This document shows, piece after piece, positions 1 through 5,191 of a DNA stretch of 6,375 bases. Origin of the DNA: Opitutaceae bacterium (GTDB lineage Bacteria > Verrucomicrobiota > Verrucomicrobiia > Opitutales > Opitutaceae); assembly GCA_029979145.1 (NCBI GenBank), contig JAPOIC010000120.1:1-6375 (forward strand). The letters run 5' to 3'. Numbering within the stretch: the first letter of the stretch is position 1; each line of letters begins with the position of its first letter. Both the position numbers and the translations under genes were made by a program. The notes below the pieces were generated by a model. That model had not been told where the DNA came from, did no database searches, and worked only from the letters and a program-made list of their open reading frames with translations.

Positions 1-210
1 AAGAGAGAAGAGATTGATCGCGTCATCGCGCTGCTCCAGATGCTGAAGGAAGAGCCGGATCAGCATTTTCACCTCTCCAGCGATTACAAAGGAAATGGTG
101 GACTCGGAGACATCGAAGTATTCGTCCAGCCCGCGGATCAGATCAGTAACATGGAGTCGCCTGGAAAAGCCCTCGCTCCCGGCGAGCACGTCGATGAAAA
201 GGATACCTAG
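1..210 (+). CDS. 3' end of an unrecognised protein gene (start lies outside the window)
   Basis: Frame 1 is open from the first base to a TAG at 208-210 and gives 69 residues with a sensible protein look. It has an acidic/basic amphipathic helix (KREEIDRVIALLQMLKEE), then HFHLSSDY and GDIEVFVQ, which look like two beta strands around a glycine turn (KGNGGLGD), and a charged tail ending EHVDEKDT. I do not recognise the family. An ATG at 40-42 could start a short 56-residue protein, but the helix before it reads as part of the same domain, so a gene cut by the window edge is more likely. By hand count its GC is about 53%, lower than the genes to the right, and it uses AGA and GGA codons that are rare in those genes. 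This hints at foreign origin or weak constraint. Small immunity-type proteins can look like this, but nothing here proves it. Confidence 0.5.
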   Translation, partial: KREEIDRVIALLQMLKEEPDQHFHLSSDYKGNGGLGDIEVFVQPADQISNMESPGKALAPGEHVDEKDT

Positions 211-265
211 TAGCCACTACCGCTTACTCCCCTGACTCATCTTGATCGCTATCTCGCACATTTCC

Positions 266-769
266 ATGTCCTCCCACCGCCCTTCCCTCCCTGCCCAAGG
301 CATTGCGCTCGTCGTCGCGTTCGGGGTCACCTATACGGCGGCGGCCGCGGGGGCGCTGGCCTCCGTGCAGGCCCGCGCGTTCTATGCCGAGCTGGTCCGG
401 CCGGAATGGGCGCCGCCCGGGTGGCTGTTCGGACCGGTCTGGTCGGCGCTCTACATGATGATGGCCCTGGCGGTCTGGTTGGTCTGGCGCTCGGCCGGCT
501 TTCCCGCCGCCAAGGCTGCGGTCGGTCTCTTCGCCACGCAATTGGCGGCCAACGCCCTGTGGAGCTGGCTTTTCTTTGCGTGGCGCTTGGGCGCGGCCGC
601 ATTTGGCGAAATTCTCGTCCTTTGGCTGCTCATCCTGGCCACCGCCGCGGCGTTCTGGCGGATCAGCCGCGTGGCCGCCTGGCTGCTGGTGCCCTACTTA
701 GCGTGGGTCGCATTCGCCACCGCCCTCACCTGGGCGATCTGGCGCTCCAATCCACAATTGCTTGGCTAA
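266..769 (+). CDS. tspO: TspO/MBR family membrane protein (tryptophan-rich sensory protein)
   Basis: This is a 167-residue integral membrane protein with five predicted helices, the usual size and architecture of the TspO/MBR family (bacterial relatives of the mitochondrial translocator protein). Family members bind porphyrins or related tetrapyrroles and are linked to stress or photosynthesis regulation; the exact role here is unknown. Visible hallmarks are PEWAPPGWLFGPVWSALY (about residues 46-63), which gives the conserved W-x-P-P-x-W-x-F-x-P-V-W pattern; the AAN-x-x-WS-x-LFF stretch (about 94-104); and the last helix with PYLAWVAFATAL-x-x-AIWR-x-N (about 143-162). The usual LN before the final IW is LT here. 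The ATG at 266 is preferred over an in-frame TTG at 242 because the extra eight residues are not family-like and the first helix starts soon after 266. No Shine-Dalgarno motif precedes it. It stands alone, without pigment or carotenoid genes next to it. Confidence 0.93.
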   Translation: MSSHRPSLPAQGIALVVAFGVTYTAAAAGALASVQARAFYAELVRPEWAPPGWLFGPVWSALYMMMALAVWLVWRSAGFPAAKAAVGLFATQLAANALWSWLFFAWRLGAAAFGEILVLWLLILATAAAFWRISRVAAWLLVPYLAWVAFATALTWAIWRSNPQLLG

Positions 770-772
770 CCC

Positions 773-800
773 CGGCCCCCGGGCGACGCGGCAGGGGCCG
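773..800 (+). terminator. GC-rich hairpin after tspO, possible terminator without T-tract
   Basis: Three bases after the tspO stop, the arms CGGCCCC (773-779) and GGGGCCG (794-800) can pair perfectly over 7 bp with a 14-base loop. No run of T follows, so this is not a classical intrinsic terminator. It could still slow polymerase or protect the 3' end of the mRNA, or simply reflect GC-rich spacer. Confidence 0.3.
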
Positions 801-868
801 CGCGGCTAGACCCAACCCCATCAACCCATGAGCCAGGGTCCCAAGGCTACCTTCTCCAAAGACTCCGC

Positions 869-878
869 GCGTTGCGTT
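869..878 (+). repeat. 5-bp tandem duplication (GCGTT x2)
   Basis: GCGTT occurs twice in direct succession at 869-873 and 874-878. Removing one copy would join the ATG-started frame at 828 (MSQGPKATFSKDSA...) directly to the two-helix membrane frame that continues to 1072. The repeat is visible in the sequence; that it is a disabling or reversible mutation is inference. Confidence 0.6.
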
Positions 879-1072
879 ACCTTGCTGTTGTGCTCGGTTT
901 GATTGGGGTAGGTCTGATTTGGAAATCCGGCACAGACCATTCGATTTTGGCGGTCGGTTTTATCGTCGTGGTGATGGCTACAGTTGTCGTGACCATCTAC
1001 GGTTTGCGCCGTTTGCGATCGCGTCAGCACCCAGTTCCTCCGTCCGATCCAGCTCAACGCGCCCGGGGCTAA
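872..1072 (+). CDS. Small two-helix membrane protein, hypothetical, possibly frameshifted at its 5' end
   Basis: The intact frame from TTG at 872 to TAA at 1070-1072 encodes 66 residues. Two hydrophobic segments (about residues 3-17 and 25-44) are separated by a short polar loop KSGTDHS. A basic anchor RRLRSR (46-51) and a proline-rich tail follow. This is a convincing small inner-membrane topology, but I do not recognise the family. The start is doubtful. TTG is the only start codon before the first helix in this frame and has no ribosome binding site. An ATG at 828 opens another frame (MSQGPKATFSKDSA) that stops at 900-902. A GCGTT duplication at 869-878 separates the two, and without it one 79-residue protein would result. 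So this is either a real short protein starting at TTG or the remains of a longer one. GC is about 56% by hand count, lower than the neighbours. It faces the yqgE gene tail to tail, 23 bp away. Confidence 0.5.
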   Translation: MRYLAVVLGLIGVGLIWKSGTDHSILAVGFIVVVMATVVVTIYGLRRLRSRQHPVPPSDPAQRARG

Positions 1073-1105
1073 AAAACCCACCCTGCACGCAACCGCTAGT
1101 TCAGG
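1071..1105 (-). terminator. Weak candidate terminator after yqgE
   Basis: Read on the minus strand, CCTG at the end of the yqgE frame can pair imperfectly with CAGG about 20 bases on (inner AC/GT pairs beside an A-G mismatch). A run of six T (1076-1071) follows after GTGGG. The stem is poor and overlaps the stop codon, so this is only a suggestion. Confidence 0.25.
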
Positions 1106-1653
1106 CTGTTGTCGTCCGGCTCCTCGGCAAGCAACTGCCACTGATCGCCCTGCGCGCCCAGAATCCGGCGCCAGAGGTTTTGGTCGTGCGGCGGGTGCAC
1201 CAAGTCTTCCGGGACGTCGGCCACGACCCAAGTGTTGTGCTTCAACTCGTTCTCCAGCTGGCCGGCACTCCAGCCGGAGTAGCCGAGGAAGGCGCGCACT
1301 TCCATGCCTTCGGCGAGACAGGTCTCGGCCTTGGTGGGCTCGATGCCGAAATGCAGCCGAAAGCCACCGGGCTGGGGCTCCCACGCCACAAGGATCAACT
1401 GCCGGTCCTGCACGGGGCCGCCGCGGAAGATCGGCACTTGGGCCAGTGGACTCAGGGCAAAGTCGCCGTTCAGCGCGCCGAGCTTGCGGCCGTCGGGTTG
1501 ATTCAAGACCACGCCCATCGCGCCGTCGTCGTCGTGTTCCGACATGAGGATCACGGCATGGCGAAAATTCGCATCTTTCAGCGCGGGATGCGCCAGCAGC
1601 AGCGAGCCGGCGACGCCGGTGGTCTTTTTCGAGCGCGAGCGACGTCCCTTCAT
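1096..1653 (-). CDS. yqgE: YqgE/AlgH family (UPF0301, DUF179) protein
   Basis: This encodes a 185-residue cytoplasmic protein, very close to the usual length of about 187 for UPF0301. The molecular function of the family is not established; in E. coli yqgE lies beside yqgF (ruvX). Family signatures are easy to see: GSLLLAHPALKD-x-x-F (about residues 16-30), VILMSEHD-x-DGAMGVVLNQP (34-53), the IFRGGPV turn (75-81), and the strongly conserved FLGYSGWSAGQLENEL-x-x-x-x-W (122-142). A lysine/arginine-rich head (KGRRSRSKK) precedes the domain. The ATG at 1653 is chosen; a GTG directly before it (1656) is in frame and would add one residue. The reading frame stays open far upstream through the deaminase gene, but that part is a shadow. 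It starts 5 bp after the deaminase stop, so the two are very probably one transcript, with yqgE second and perhaps translated by reinitiation. Confidence 0.93.
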   Translation of the reverse strand: MKGRRSRSKKTTGVAGSLLLAHPALKDANFRHAVILMSEHDDDGAMGVVLNQPDGRKLGALNGDFALSPLAQVPIFRGGPVQDRQLILVAWEPQPGGFRLHFGIEPTKAETCLAEGMEVRAFLGYSGWSAGQLENELKHNTWVVADVPEDLVHPPHDQNLWRRILGAQGDQWQLLAEEPDDNSLN

Positions 1654-1658
1654 CACGC

Positions 1659-2132
1659 CTAGAGCTGCAGCACCTTCACCCCGGACTCCGCCAGCAGTGG
1701 GGCCACGAGCGGGTCGTTCTTGTAGTCGAGCCGGTAGCGGACTTCCGCGATGCCGGCCGAGGCGAGGATCTTCGCGCAGTTGATGCAGGGGTAATGGGTC
1801 ACATAGGCGACGCAGCCCTCGACGGAGCTGCCCCGGCGGGCGGCGTCGGCCACGGCGTTTTGCTCGGCGTGGACCGTCGCCTGTTCGTGGCCGTCGCGCA
1901 CGTGCGACTCGTGCGGCGCGCCCGGCAGGTAGCCGTTGTAGCCGGCGGCCACGAGGCGGTTTTTCCGCTCGCCGCCGGTCACGATCACGCAGCCGACGTT
2001 GAGCCGCTCGCAGCTGGAACGCGTCGAGATGAGGACGGCCGTGGCCATGAAATATTCGTCCCACGTCGGCCGGCGGGTAAACCTGCCGGCGGCTTCCGCG
2101 ATGATATCGACCGGTGAATTTGGCTCGCCCAT
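1659..2132 (-). CDS. Deoxycytidylate (dCMP) deaminase family protein
   Basis: This is a 157-residue zinc-dependent deaminase of the dCMP/cytidine deaminase superfamily, most likely converting dCMP to dUMP for thymidylate synthesis. The N-terminal motif PTWDEYFM (residues 22-29) and the STRSSCERLNVGCVIV stretch (36-51) are typical of dCMP deaminases. GYNGYLPGAPH (64-74) shapes the substrate site. HAEQNA (88-93) supplies the zinc histidine and catalytic glutamate, and YPCINC (114-119) supplies the two zinc cysteines. The insertion often seen between the NG loop and HAE is short here. The start is uncertain. ATG at 2132 is used, but a GTG at 2180 is in frame, would add 16 residues (MRFEVDFFHGP...), and has a purine-rich AAGGGAAG six bases before it. 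The longer start would leave only 24 bp to the divergent nif3-like gene. The substrate could also be another deoxynucleotide or cytidine derivative; dCMP is favoured by the WDEYFM opening. Confidence 0.88.
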   Translation of the reverse strand: MGEPNSPVDIIAEAAGRFTRRPTWDEYFMATAVLISTRSSCERLNVGCVIVTGGERKNRLVAAGYNGYLPGAPHESHVRDGHEQATVHAEQNAVADAARRGSSVEGCVAYVTHYPCINCAKILASAGIAEVRYRLDYKNDPLVAPLLAESGVKVLQL

Positions 2133-2153
2133 GGCCCGACGCTGGTCCGGCCC

Positions 2154-2168
2154 GTGGAAAAAATCCAC
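2154..2168. promoter_or_regulatory. Short inverted repeat in the divergent deaminase / nif3-like intergenic region
   Basis: GTGGA (2154-2158) and TCCAC (2164-2168) flank five A residues, making a perfect 5-bp dyad between two divergent genes. It could be an operator or a transcript hairpin. Five-base arms arise by chance often, and if the deaminase starts at GTG 2180 this stretch is coding (VDFFHG), so support is weak. Confidence 0.2.
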
Positions 2169-2204
2169 CTCGAATCGCACGGAAAACTTCCCTTACGGTG
2201 AGCC

Positions 2205-2957
2205 ATGCCCACTTCGTTTGAACTCGCCGCCTGGTGCGATAAACGCACGCGCCGCACCGCCTTCGTCGACGCCCCCGGCGCCTGCAATGGTCTGCAGATG
2301 GCCAATTCCGGCAAGGTCACCAAGATCGGCGCCGCGGTCGACGCCGGCGTCGTGCCTTTTCAAAAGGCCGCGGCCGCCGGGGTCGATTTCCTCATCGTGC
2401 ACCACGGGATGTTTTGGGACATGCCCCGCCCGCTCACCGGCGCGGCCTACGAGCGCGTCGCCACGCTGGTCCACGCCGACTGCGCCCTCTACTCCAACCA
2501 CCTGCCGCTCGATTCGCACCCCGAGATCGGCAACAACGCCCTTTTCGCGAAACAGCTCGGCTTGGAGCCCGTCCGCGGCTTCTTCCCCAACCCCGGCGGC
2601 GACCTGAGCTCAATCTGTCGCAACCCGCACACTCGCGACGAACTCGAGGCGATTCTGCGGAAGCACTACGAGCGCGTCATCGCGATCTGCTGCGGCTCCG
2701 ACCGCCCCGCCGAGGTTGCCCTCTGCACCGGCAGCGGAAGCAGCGCCCTGCGCGAACTCGCCGGCACGGGCGTCGACACTTTGATCACCGGCGAACTGCG
2801 CGAGGAGCACTTCAACCTCGCCCAGGAGGAAAAGCTCAACCTCTTCCTCTGCGGCCATTACGCCACCGAGGTCCACGGCGTGCGCGCCCTCGCCGCGGAA
2901 CTTTCGGCTCAGTTCGACCTGCCGTGGGAATTCATCGCCACGGAAAATCCGCTTTGA
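2205..2957 (+). CDS. Nif3/YbgI-family dinuclear metal-centre protein
   Basis: This encodes 250 residues, the length of the short Nif3 form without the central PII-like insert. Family members are toroidal hexamers with two metal ions per subunit, often annotated as GTP cyclohydrolase 1 type 2 homologs, though their physiological reaction is not settled. Metal and fold motifs are all present. NGLQ lies at 28-31. FLIVHHGMFW spans about 62-71 and its H66-H67 pair ligates metal. YSNHLPLDSHPEIGNN (96-111) carries H99 and D103. The C-terminal GHYATEVHGV (217-226) carries H218 and E222. The central GSGSSAL (176-182) and LITGELREE (193-201) stretches are also typical. ATG 2205 has a weak GGTGAG ribosome site four bases upstream. 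It is followed by aroQ after 33 bp on the same strand, so co-transcription is plausible though not certain, and it is divergent from the deaminase gene. Confidence 0.93.
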   Translation: MPTSFELAAWCDKRTRRTAFVDAPGACNGLQMANSGKVTKIGAAVDAGVVPFQKAAAAGVDFLIVHHGMFWDMPRPLTGAAYERVATLVHADCALYSNHLPLDSHPEIGNNALFAKQLGLEPVRGFFPNPGGDLSSICRNPHTRDELEAILRKHYERVIAICCGSDRPAEVALCTGSGSSALRELAGTGVDTLITGELREEHFNLAQEEKLNLFLCGHYATEVHGVRALAAELSAQFDLPWEFIATENPL

Positions 2958-2990
2958 TTTCACCGCGCCGCCCCCGCACCCTCCCCGACC

Positions 2991-3425
2991 ATGAAAAAGC
3001 TCGCCATCCTGCACGGCCCCAACCTTGACCGCCTCGGCAAGCGCGAGCCCGACGTCTACGGCCACGCCACACTGAAAGACTTGGAAAAGTTGATCCGCGC
3101 GGAGGCGAAGAGGCTCGGCTACACCACGGTCTTCTTCCAGTCCGCCCACGAAGGCGCGCTCATCGACAAGATCCACGCACTGACCGACACCGGCATCGCC
3201 GGCTTCATCGTGAACTTCGGCGCCTACTCGCACACCAGCATCGCCCTGCGCGACGCCCTTTCCGCGTCCGCCAAGCCCGCGATCGAGGTGCACATTTCCG
3301 ACATCAAGAAGCGCGAGAAATTCCGCCACGTGTCCATGACCGCCGGCGCCTGCCGCGCCATGGTTTGCGGCAAGGGCTTCCCCGGTTACATCGAGGCGCT
3401 CGGGATCATCGGAAAATACCTGTGA
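2991..3425 (+). CDS. aroQ: Type II 3-dehydroquinate dehydratase
   Basis: This is a cytoplasmic enzyme of the shikimate pathway that dehydrates 3-dehydroquinate to 3-dehydroshikimate through an enolate intermediate, normally as a dodecamer. The 144-residue length fits type II. The active-site set is complete: HGPN with N11, LGKREPDVYG with lid arginine R18 and catalytic tyrosine Y23, QSAHEGALID (50-59), NFGAYSHTSIALRDA (75-89) with N75 and H81, and EVHISDIKKREKFRH (99-113) with H101. The first residue of the usual NGPN is histidine, and the usual NPGAY/NAGG turn reads NFGAY; neither touches the main catalytic residues. ATG 2991 has no Shine-Dalgarno motif and is preceded by a pyrimidine-rich spacer. 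The TGA stop overlaps the GTG start of the NusG-like gene (GTGA), implying translational coupling. Confidence 0.96.
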   Translation: MKKLAILHGPNLDRLGKREPDVYGHATLKDLEKLIRAEAKRLGYTTVFFQSAHEGALIDKIHALTDTGIAGFIVNFGAYSHTSIALRDALSASAKPAIEVHISDIKKREKFRHVSMTAGACRAMVCGKGFPGYIEALGIIGKYL

Positions 3426-3934
3426 CCGGCACGGACCCACTCCCGGGCGAAGCCCAGTGGCTCGTCTGTCACACCAAGCCGCGGTGTGAGAAAAAATTCG
3501 CCGCCATCATGACGGCCGAAAACCTGGAGCACTACCTCCCGCTCCTCGAAATGGCCAAACGCTACGACGGCCGGATCAAGCGCTTCAGCAAACCCCTGTT
3601 TCCCGGTTACGTGTTCGCCTGCGTGCCCAACGAAAAGAAGGCGCGCATCTACCAGCAGGACCTGCTGGCCCGCGCGATTCCCGTCACCGATATCGGCCGC
3701 TTCCTTGCGCAGATGGAGGACGTGCGTCGCCTGGTTGCGTCCGGCCTGGAGCTCACGGTCATGCCGCTGCTCGCCAAGGGTCGTGCGGTGAAAATCACCA
3801 GCGGTCCGCTCCGCGGTCTCGAGGGCTACGTCGACAATCCCCGCGACCCGCGCGGCGTGATCATTTCCGTCGACGTCCTGCAACAGGGCCTGCTCGTGCC
3901 TGTGCCGTTGTCCGACCTGACCGTCCTGCCCTGA
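3422..3934 (+). CDS. NusG-family transcription elongation/antitermination factor (paralog type)
   Basis: This is a 170-residue protein with the two NusG domains. The NGN domain (about residues 12-108) opens WLVCHTKPRCEKKFAAIM, with the W-x-x-x-x-T/K-P-R-x-E-K pattern, and contains LPLLEMAKRYDGRIKRFSKP and LFPGYVFACV, the signature of NusG, RfaH and UpxY proteins. The C-terminal KOW domain (about 117-170) contains GRAVKITSGPLRGLEGYV. Such proteins bind the beta' clamp of RNA polymerase and alter pausing or termination. Canonical nusG normally sits between secE and rplK; here it follows aroQ, so a specialised paralog is more likely, but a displaced main nusG cannot be excluded. The start is GTG 3422, overlapping the aroQ stop by four bases; a longer in-frame opening back to 3365 would run inside aroQ and adds nothing family-like. 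It converges with pgpA, leaving 12 bp between stops. Confidence 0.9.
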   Translation: MTGTDPLPGEAQWLVCHTKPRCEKKFAAIMTAENLEHYLPLLEMAKRYDGRIKRFSKPLFPGYVFACVPNEKKARIYQQDLLARAIPVTDIGRFLAQMEDVRRLVASGLELTVMPLLAKGRAVKITSGPLRGLEGYVDNPRDPRGVIISVDVLQQGLLVPVPLSDLTVLP

Positions 3935-3946
3935 CAGCAAGGCAGC

Positions 3947-4471
3947 TCAGCCCGCCATCAACGCCCGCCACGCGGCCACGCCGCCGTGCAGCACGGCGCA
4001 ACTCGCCAGCGCCGCCGCCAAGTCGTCCGCCACCACCCCCCAGCCCGCGGGCAGGTCCTGGAGTTTTTTGATGCCCAGCGGCTTGGTGATGTCGAAGAGT
4101 CGGAAGAGTGCGAAGCCGGCGATAAAGATCGCCCAGTTCGGCAAAGTGCCCGTCAGCGCCGGCCAGCCGAGAAAACACAGCGGCACGGCGACAAATTCGT
4201 CGAGGATCACCGCACCGGGGTCGCGACGCCCCATGCGAAACTCCGCCTCGCCGCAGATCGCCACGGCGACATACGCGCCGATCGCGCTCAGCAGCAGCGT
4301 GCCGACCACGCCGTAGCGCCCGGCAAAAAACACCGTGAAATACATCAGGCCCGCCACCGAGCCCCAGGTGCCGGGCGCCGGCAGCCGGGTGCCGATCGGC
4401 CCCAGCGTCGCGCAATTCACCACGGTCGCCGTGGGCAGAAAGCGCGGCCAGAGGGGTTGCTTCAGCGGCAT
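3947..4471 (-). CDS. pgpA: Phosphatidylglycerophosphatase A
   Basis: This is a 174-residue inner-membrane phosphatase that converts phosphatidylglycerophosphate to phosphatidylglycerol. PgpA motifs are present in order: IGTRLPAPGTWGSVAGL (about 26-42), DPGAVILDEFVAVP (84-97) with the D91-E92 pair, FALFRLFDITKPLGI (120-134), and AGWGVVADDLAAAL (142-155) with D149-D150. Several hydrophobic segments lie between them (about 40-73, 86-105, 112-125, and the C-terminus). The usual glycine a few residues after DE is alanine here (DEFVA), while the acidic residues are intact, so activity is expected. It starts 4 bp after the pgsA stop, so the two consecutive enzymes of phosphatidylglycerol synthesis form an operon. 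The ATG at 4471 has only a weak GGGA stretch upstream, inside the end of pgsA, so reinitiation is likely. It converges with the NusG-like gene, without a visible terminator between them. Confidence 0.94.
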   Translation of the reverse strand: MPLKQPLWPRFLPTATVVNCATLGPIGTRLPAPGTWGSVAGLMYFTVFFAGRYGVVGTLLLSAIGAYVAVAICGEAEFRMGRRDPGAVILDEFVAVPLCFLGWPALTGTLPNWAIFIAGFALFRLFDITKPLGIKKLQDLPAGWGVVADDLAAALASCAVLHGGVAAWRALMAG

Positions 4472-4475
4472 CGCG

Positions 4476-5087
4476 TCAATCCCGCACCACGTGGCCGTGC
4501 TTGCGGAAATAGGTCCAGCCTGAGGTCACGGTCAGCACCACCGACGAGACGAAGAACGCCAGGCCGACGCCATGCACGAAACGGTTGAGCGAGGCCTCGC
4601 CGACGTCGCTGAAATCCAGCGCAAACATCCGCCAGCCGAGGAGCCAGCCGATCGCGTTGAGCTGCAAAAAGGTCTTCAACTTGCCGCCCGCATCCGCCTC
4701 GACCACCACGCCTTTGCTGGCGGCGACCATGCGCAGGCCGGAAATCAGGAACTCGCGGCCGATGATGCAGAGCACGAGGAGCATGGCGGTCGTGCGCCAG
4801 CCGAGGAAGTAGCCGCCGTTCACCAGCGCGACCATCAGGCCCACGATCATGACCTTGTCGATCACGGCGTCCATGAACCGACCGAAGTTGGACACCTGGC
4901 CGCTTTGGCGCGCCAATTTGCCATCGAGCCAGTCCGACAGCGCCGCGGCAATGAAAAGCCAGAACGCCAGCGTCGCCGCCCACTTGAACTCGGCATACAT
5001 CAGGGCCACGATGGCAAACATCGCCGGCACGCGGGACACGGTCAGGAGATTGGGGAGAGTCAGGCGCAAGAGGACTGTGATGGACAC
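4476..5087 (-). CDS. pgsA: CDP-diacylglycerol--glycerol-3-phosphate 3-phosphatidyltransferase
   Basis: This is an integral membrane CDP-alcohol phosphotransferase that makes phosphatidylglycerophosphate from CDP-diacylglycerol and glycerol-3-phosphate. The full catalytic signature D-x2-D-G-x2-A-R-x8-G-x3-D-x3-D is present (D52, D55, G56, A59, R60, G69, D73 and D77 when counted from GTG 5087). LTLPNLLTVSRVP before the first helix and GREFLISGLRM after the third are typical of PgsA rather than of phosphatidylserine or cardiolipin synthases. The start is the weak point. The frame is open to an ATG at 5174 (232 residues), with GTG at 5111 and 5087 and TTG at 5069. Known PgsA proteins begin only a few residues before LPNLLT, and the ATG would leave just 17 bp to the divergent coaD start, so a short form starting at 5087 (203 residues) or 5069 is preferred. 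None has a ribosome site. It is first in an operon with pgpA. Confidence 0.92.
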   Translation of the reverse strand: MSITVLLRLTLPNLLTVSRVPAMFAIVALMYAEFKWAATLAFWLFIAAALSDWLDGKLARQSGQVSNFGRFMDAVIDKVMIVGLMVALVNGGYFLGWRTTAMLLVLCIIGREFLISGLRMVAASKGVVVEADAGGKLKTFLQLNAIGWLLGWRMFALDFSDVGEASLNRFVHGVGLAFFVSSVVLTVTSGWTYFRKHGHVVRD

Positions 5088-5097
5088 ACGGCGCAGG

Positions 5098-5112
5098 GGT
5101 GTTGGCAACACC
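5098..5112. promoter_or_regulatory. 15-bp dyad between pgsA and coaD, candidate operator
   Basis: GGTGTTG and CAACACC form perfect 7-bp arms around one central G. The dyad lies about 10 bp upstream of the preferred pgsA start (5087) and some 80 bp upstream of coaD. To its right, 5120-5150 is the most AT-rich part of the spacer (with GAAACTTCAAAAAAGG), a likely place for promoter elements, though I see no convincing -35/-10 pair on either strand. If pgsA starts at 5111 or 5174 the dyad lies inside its coding region and would lose meaning. Confidence 0.3.
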
Positions 5113-5191
5113 GTAACGTGATAGTTGGGTGAAACTTCAAAAAAGGAAATCGCCTGCCGGGCGCCAATCCGCATAGTTTCAGAGCAATCCC

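Noticed and set aside
1519..1533. GTC/GAC triplet run in yqgE
   Set aside because: It is only the DDD codons of the conserved EHDDDGAMG stretch, not a microsatellite of note.
919..1662. Long + strand open frame opposite yqgE (247 residues)
   Set aside because: It is the antisense shadow of a strongly conserved yqgE and of the small membrane ORF in another frame; its composition (H, R, Q, P, G rich) is not protein-like.
1654..2064. Upstream extension of the yqgE frame, which would make a 322-residue protein
   Set aside because: The extension is the deaminase gene read in another frame, arginine- and glycine-rich and without family similarity; yqgE has its own ATG and full length.
2998..3060. 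Unusual HGPNLD opening of AroQ as a possible active-site change
   Set aside because: The catalytic N11, R18 and Y23 are intact, and the position after NL varies among genuine type II enzymes.
3365..3421. Longer start for the NusG-like gene within aroQ
   Set aside because: The extra residues come from the aroQ end in another frame, while GTG 3422 gives the normal NGN start and a standard four-base overlap.
2610..3440. 276-residue minus-strand open frame across nif3-like and aroQ
   Set aside because: It is antisense to two well-supported genes and is explained by GC-rich codon structure, which suppresses stops on the other strand.
4572..5132. 186-residue + strand open frame opposite pgsA
   Set aside because: It is a shadow rich in H, R, E and Q lying opposite the invariant CDP-alcohol phosphotransferase motif.
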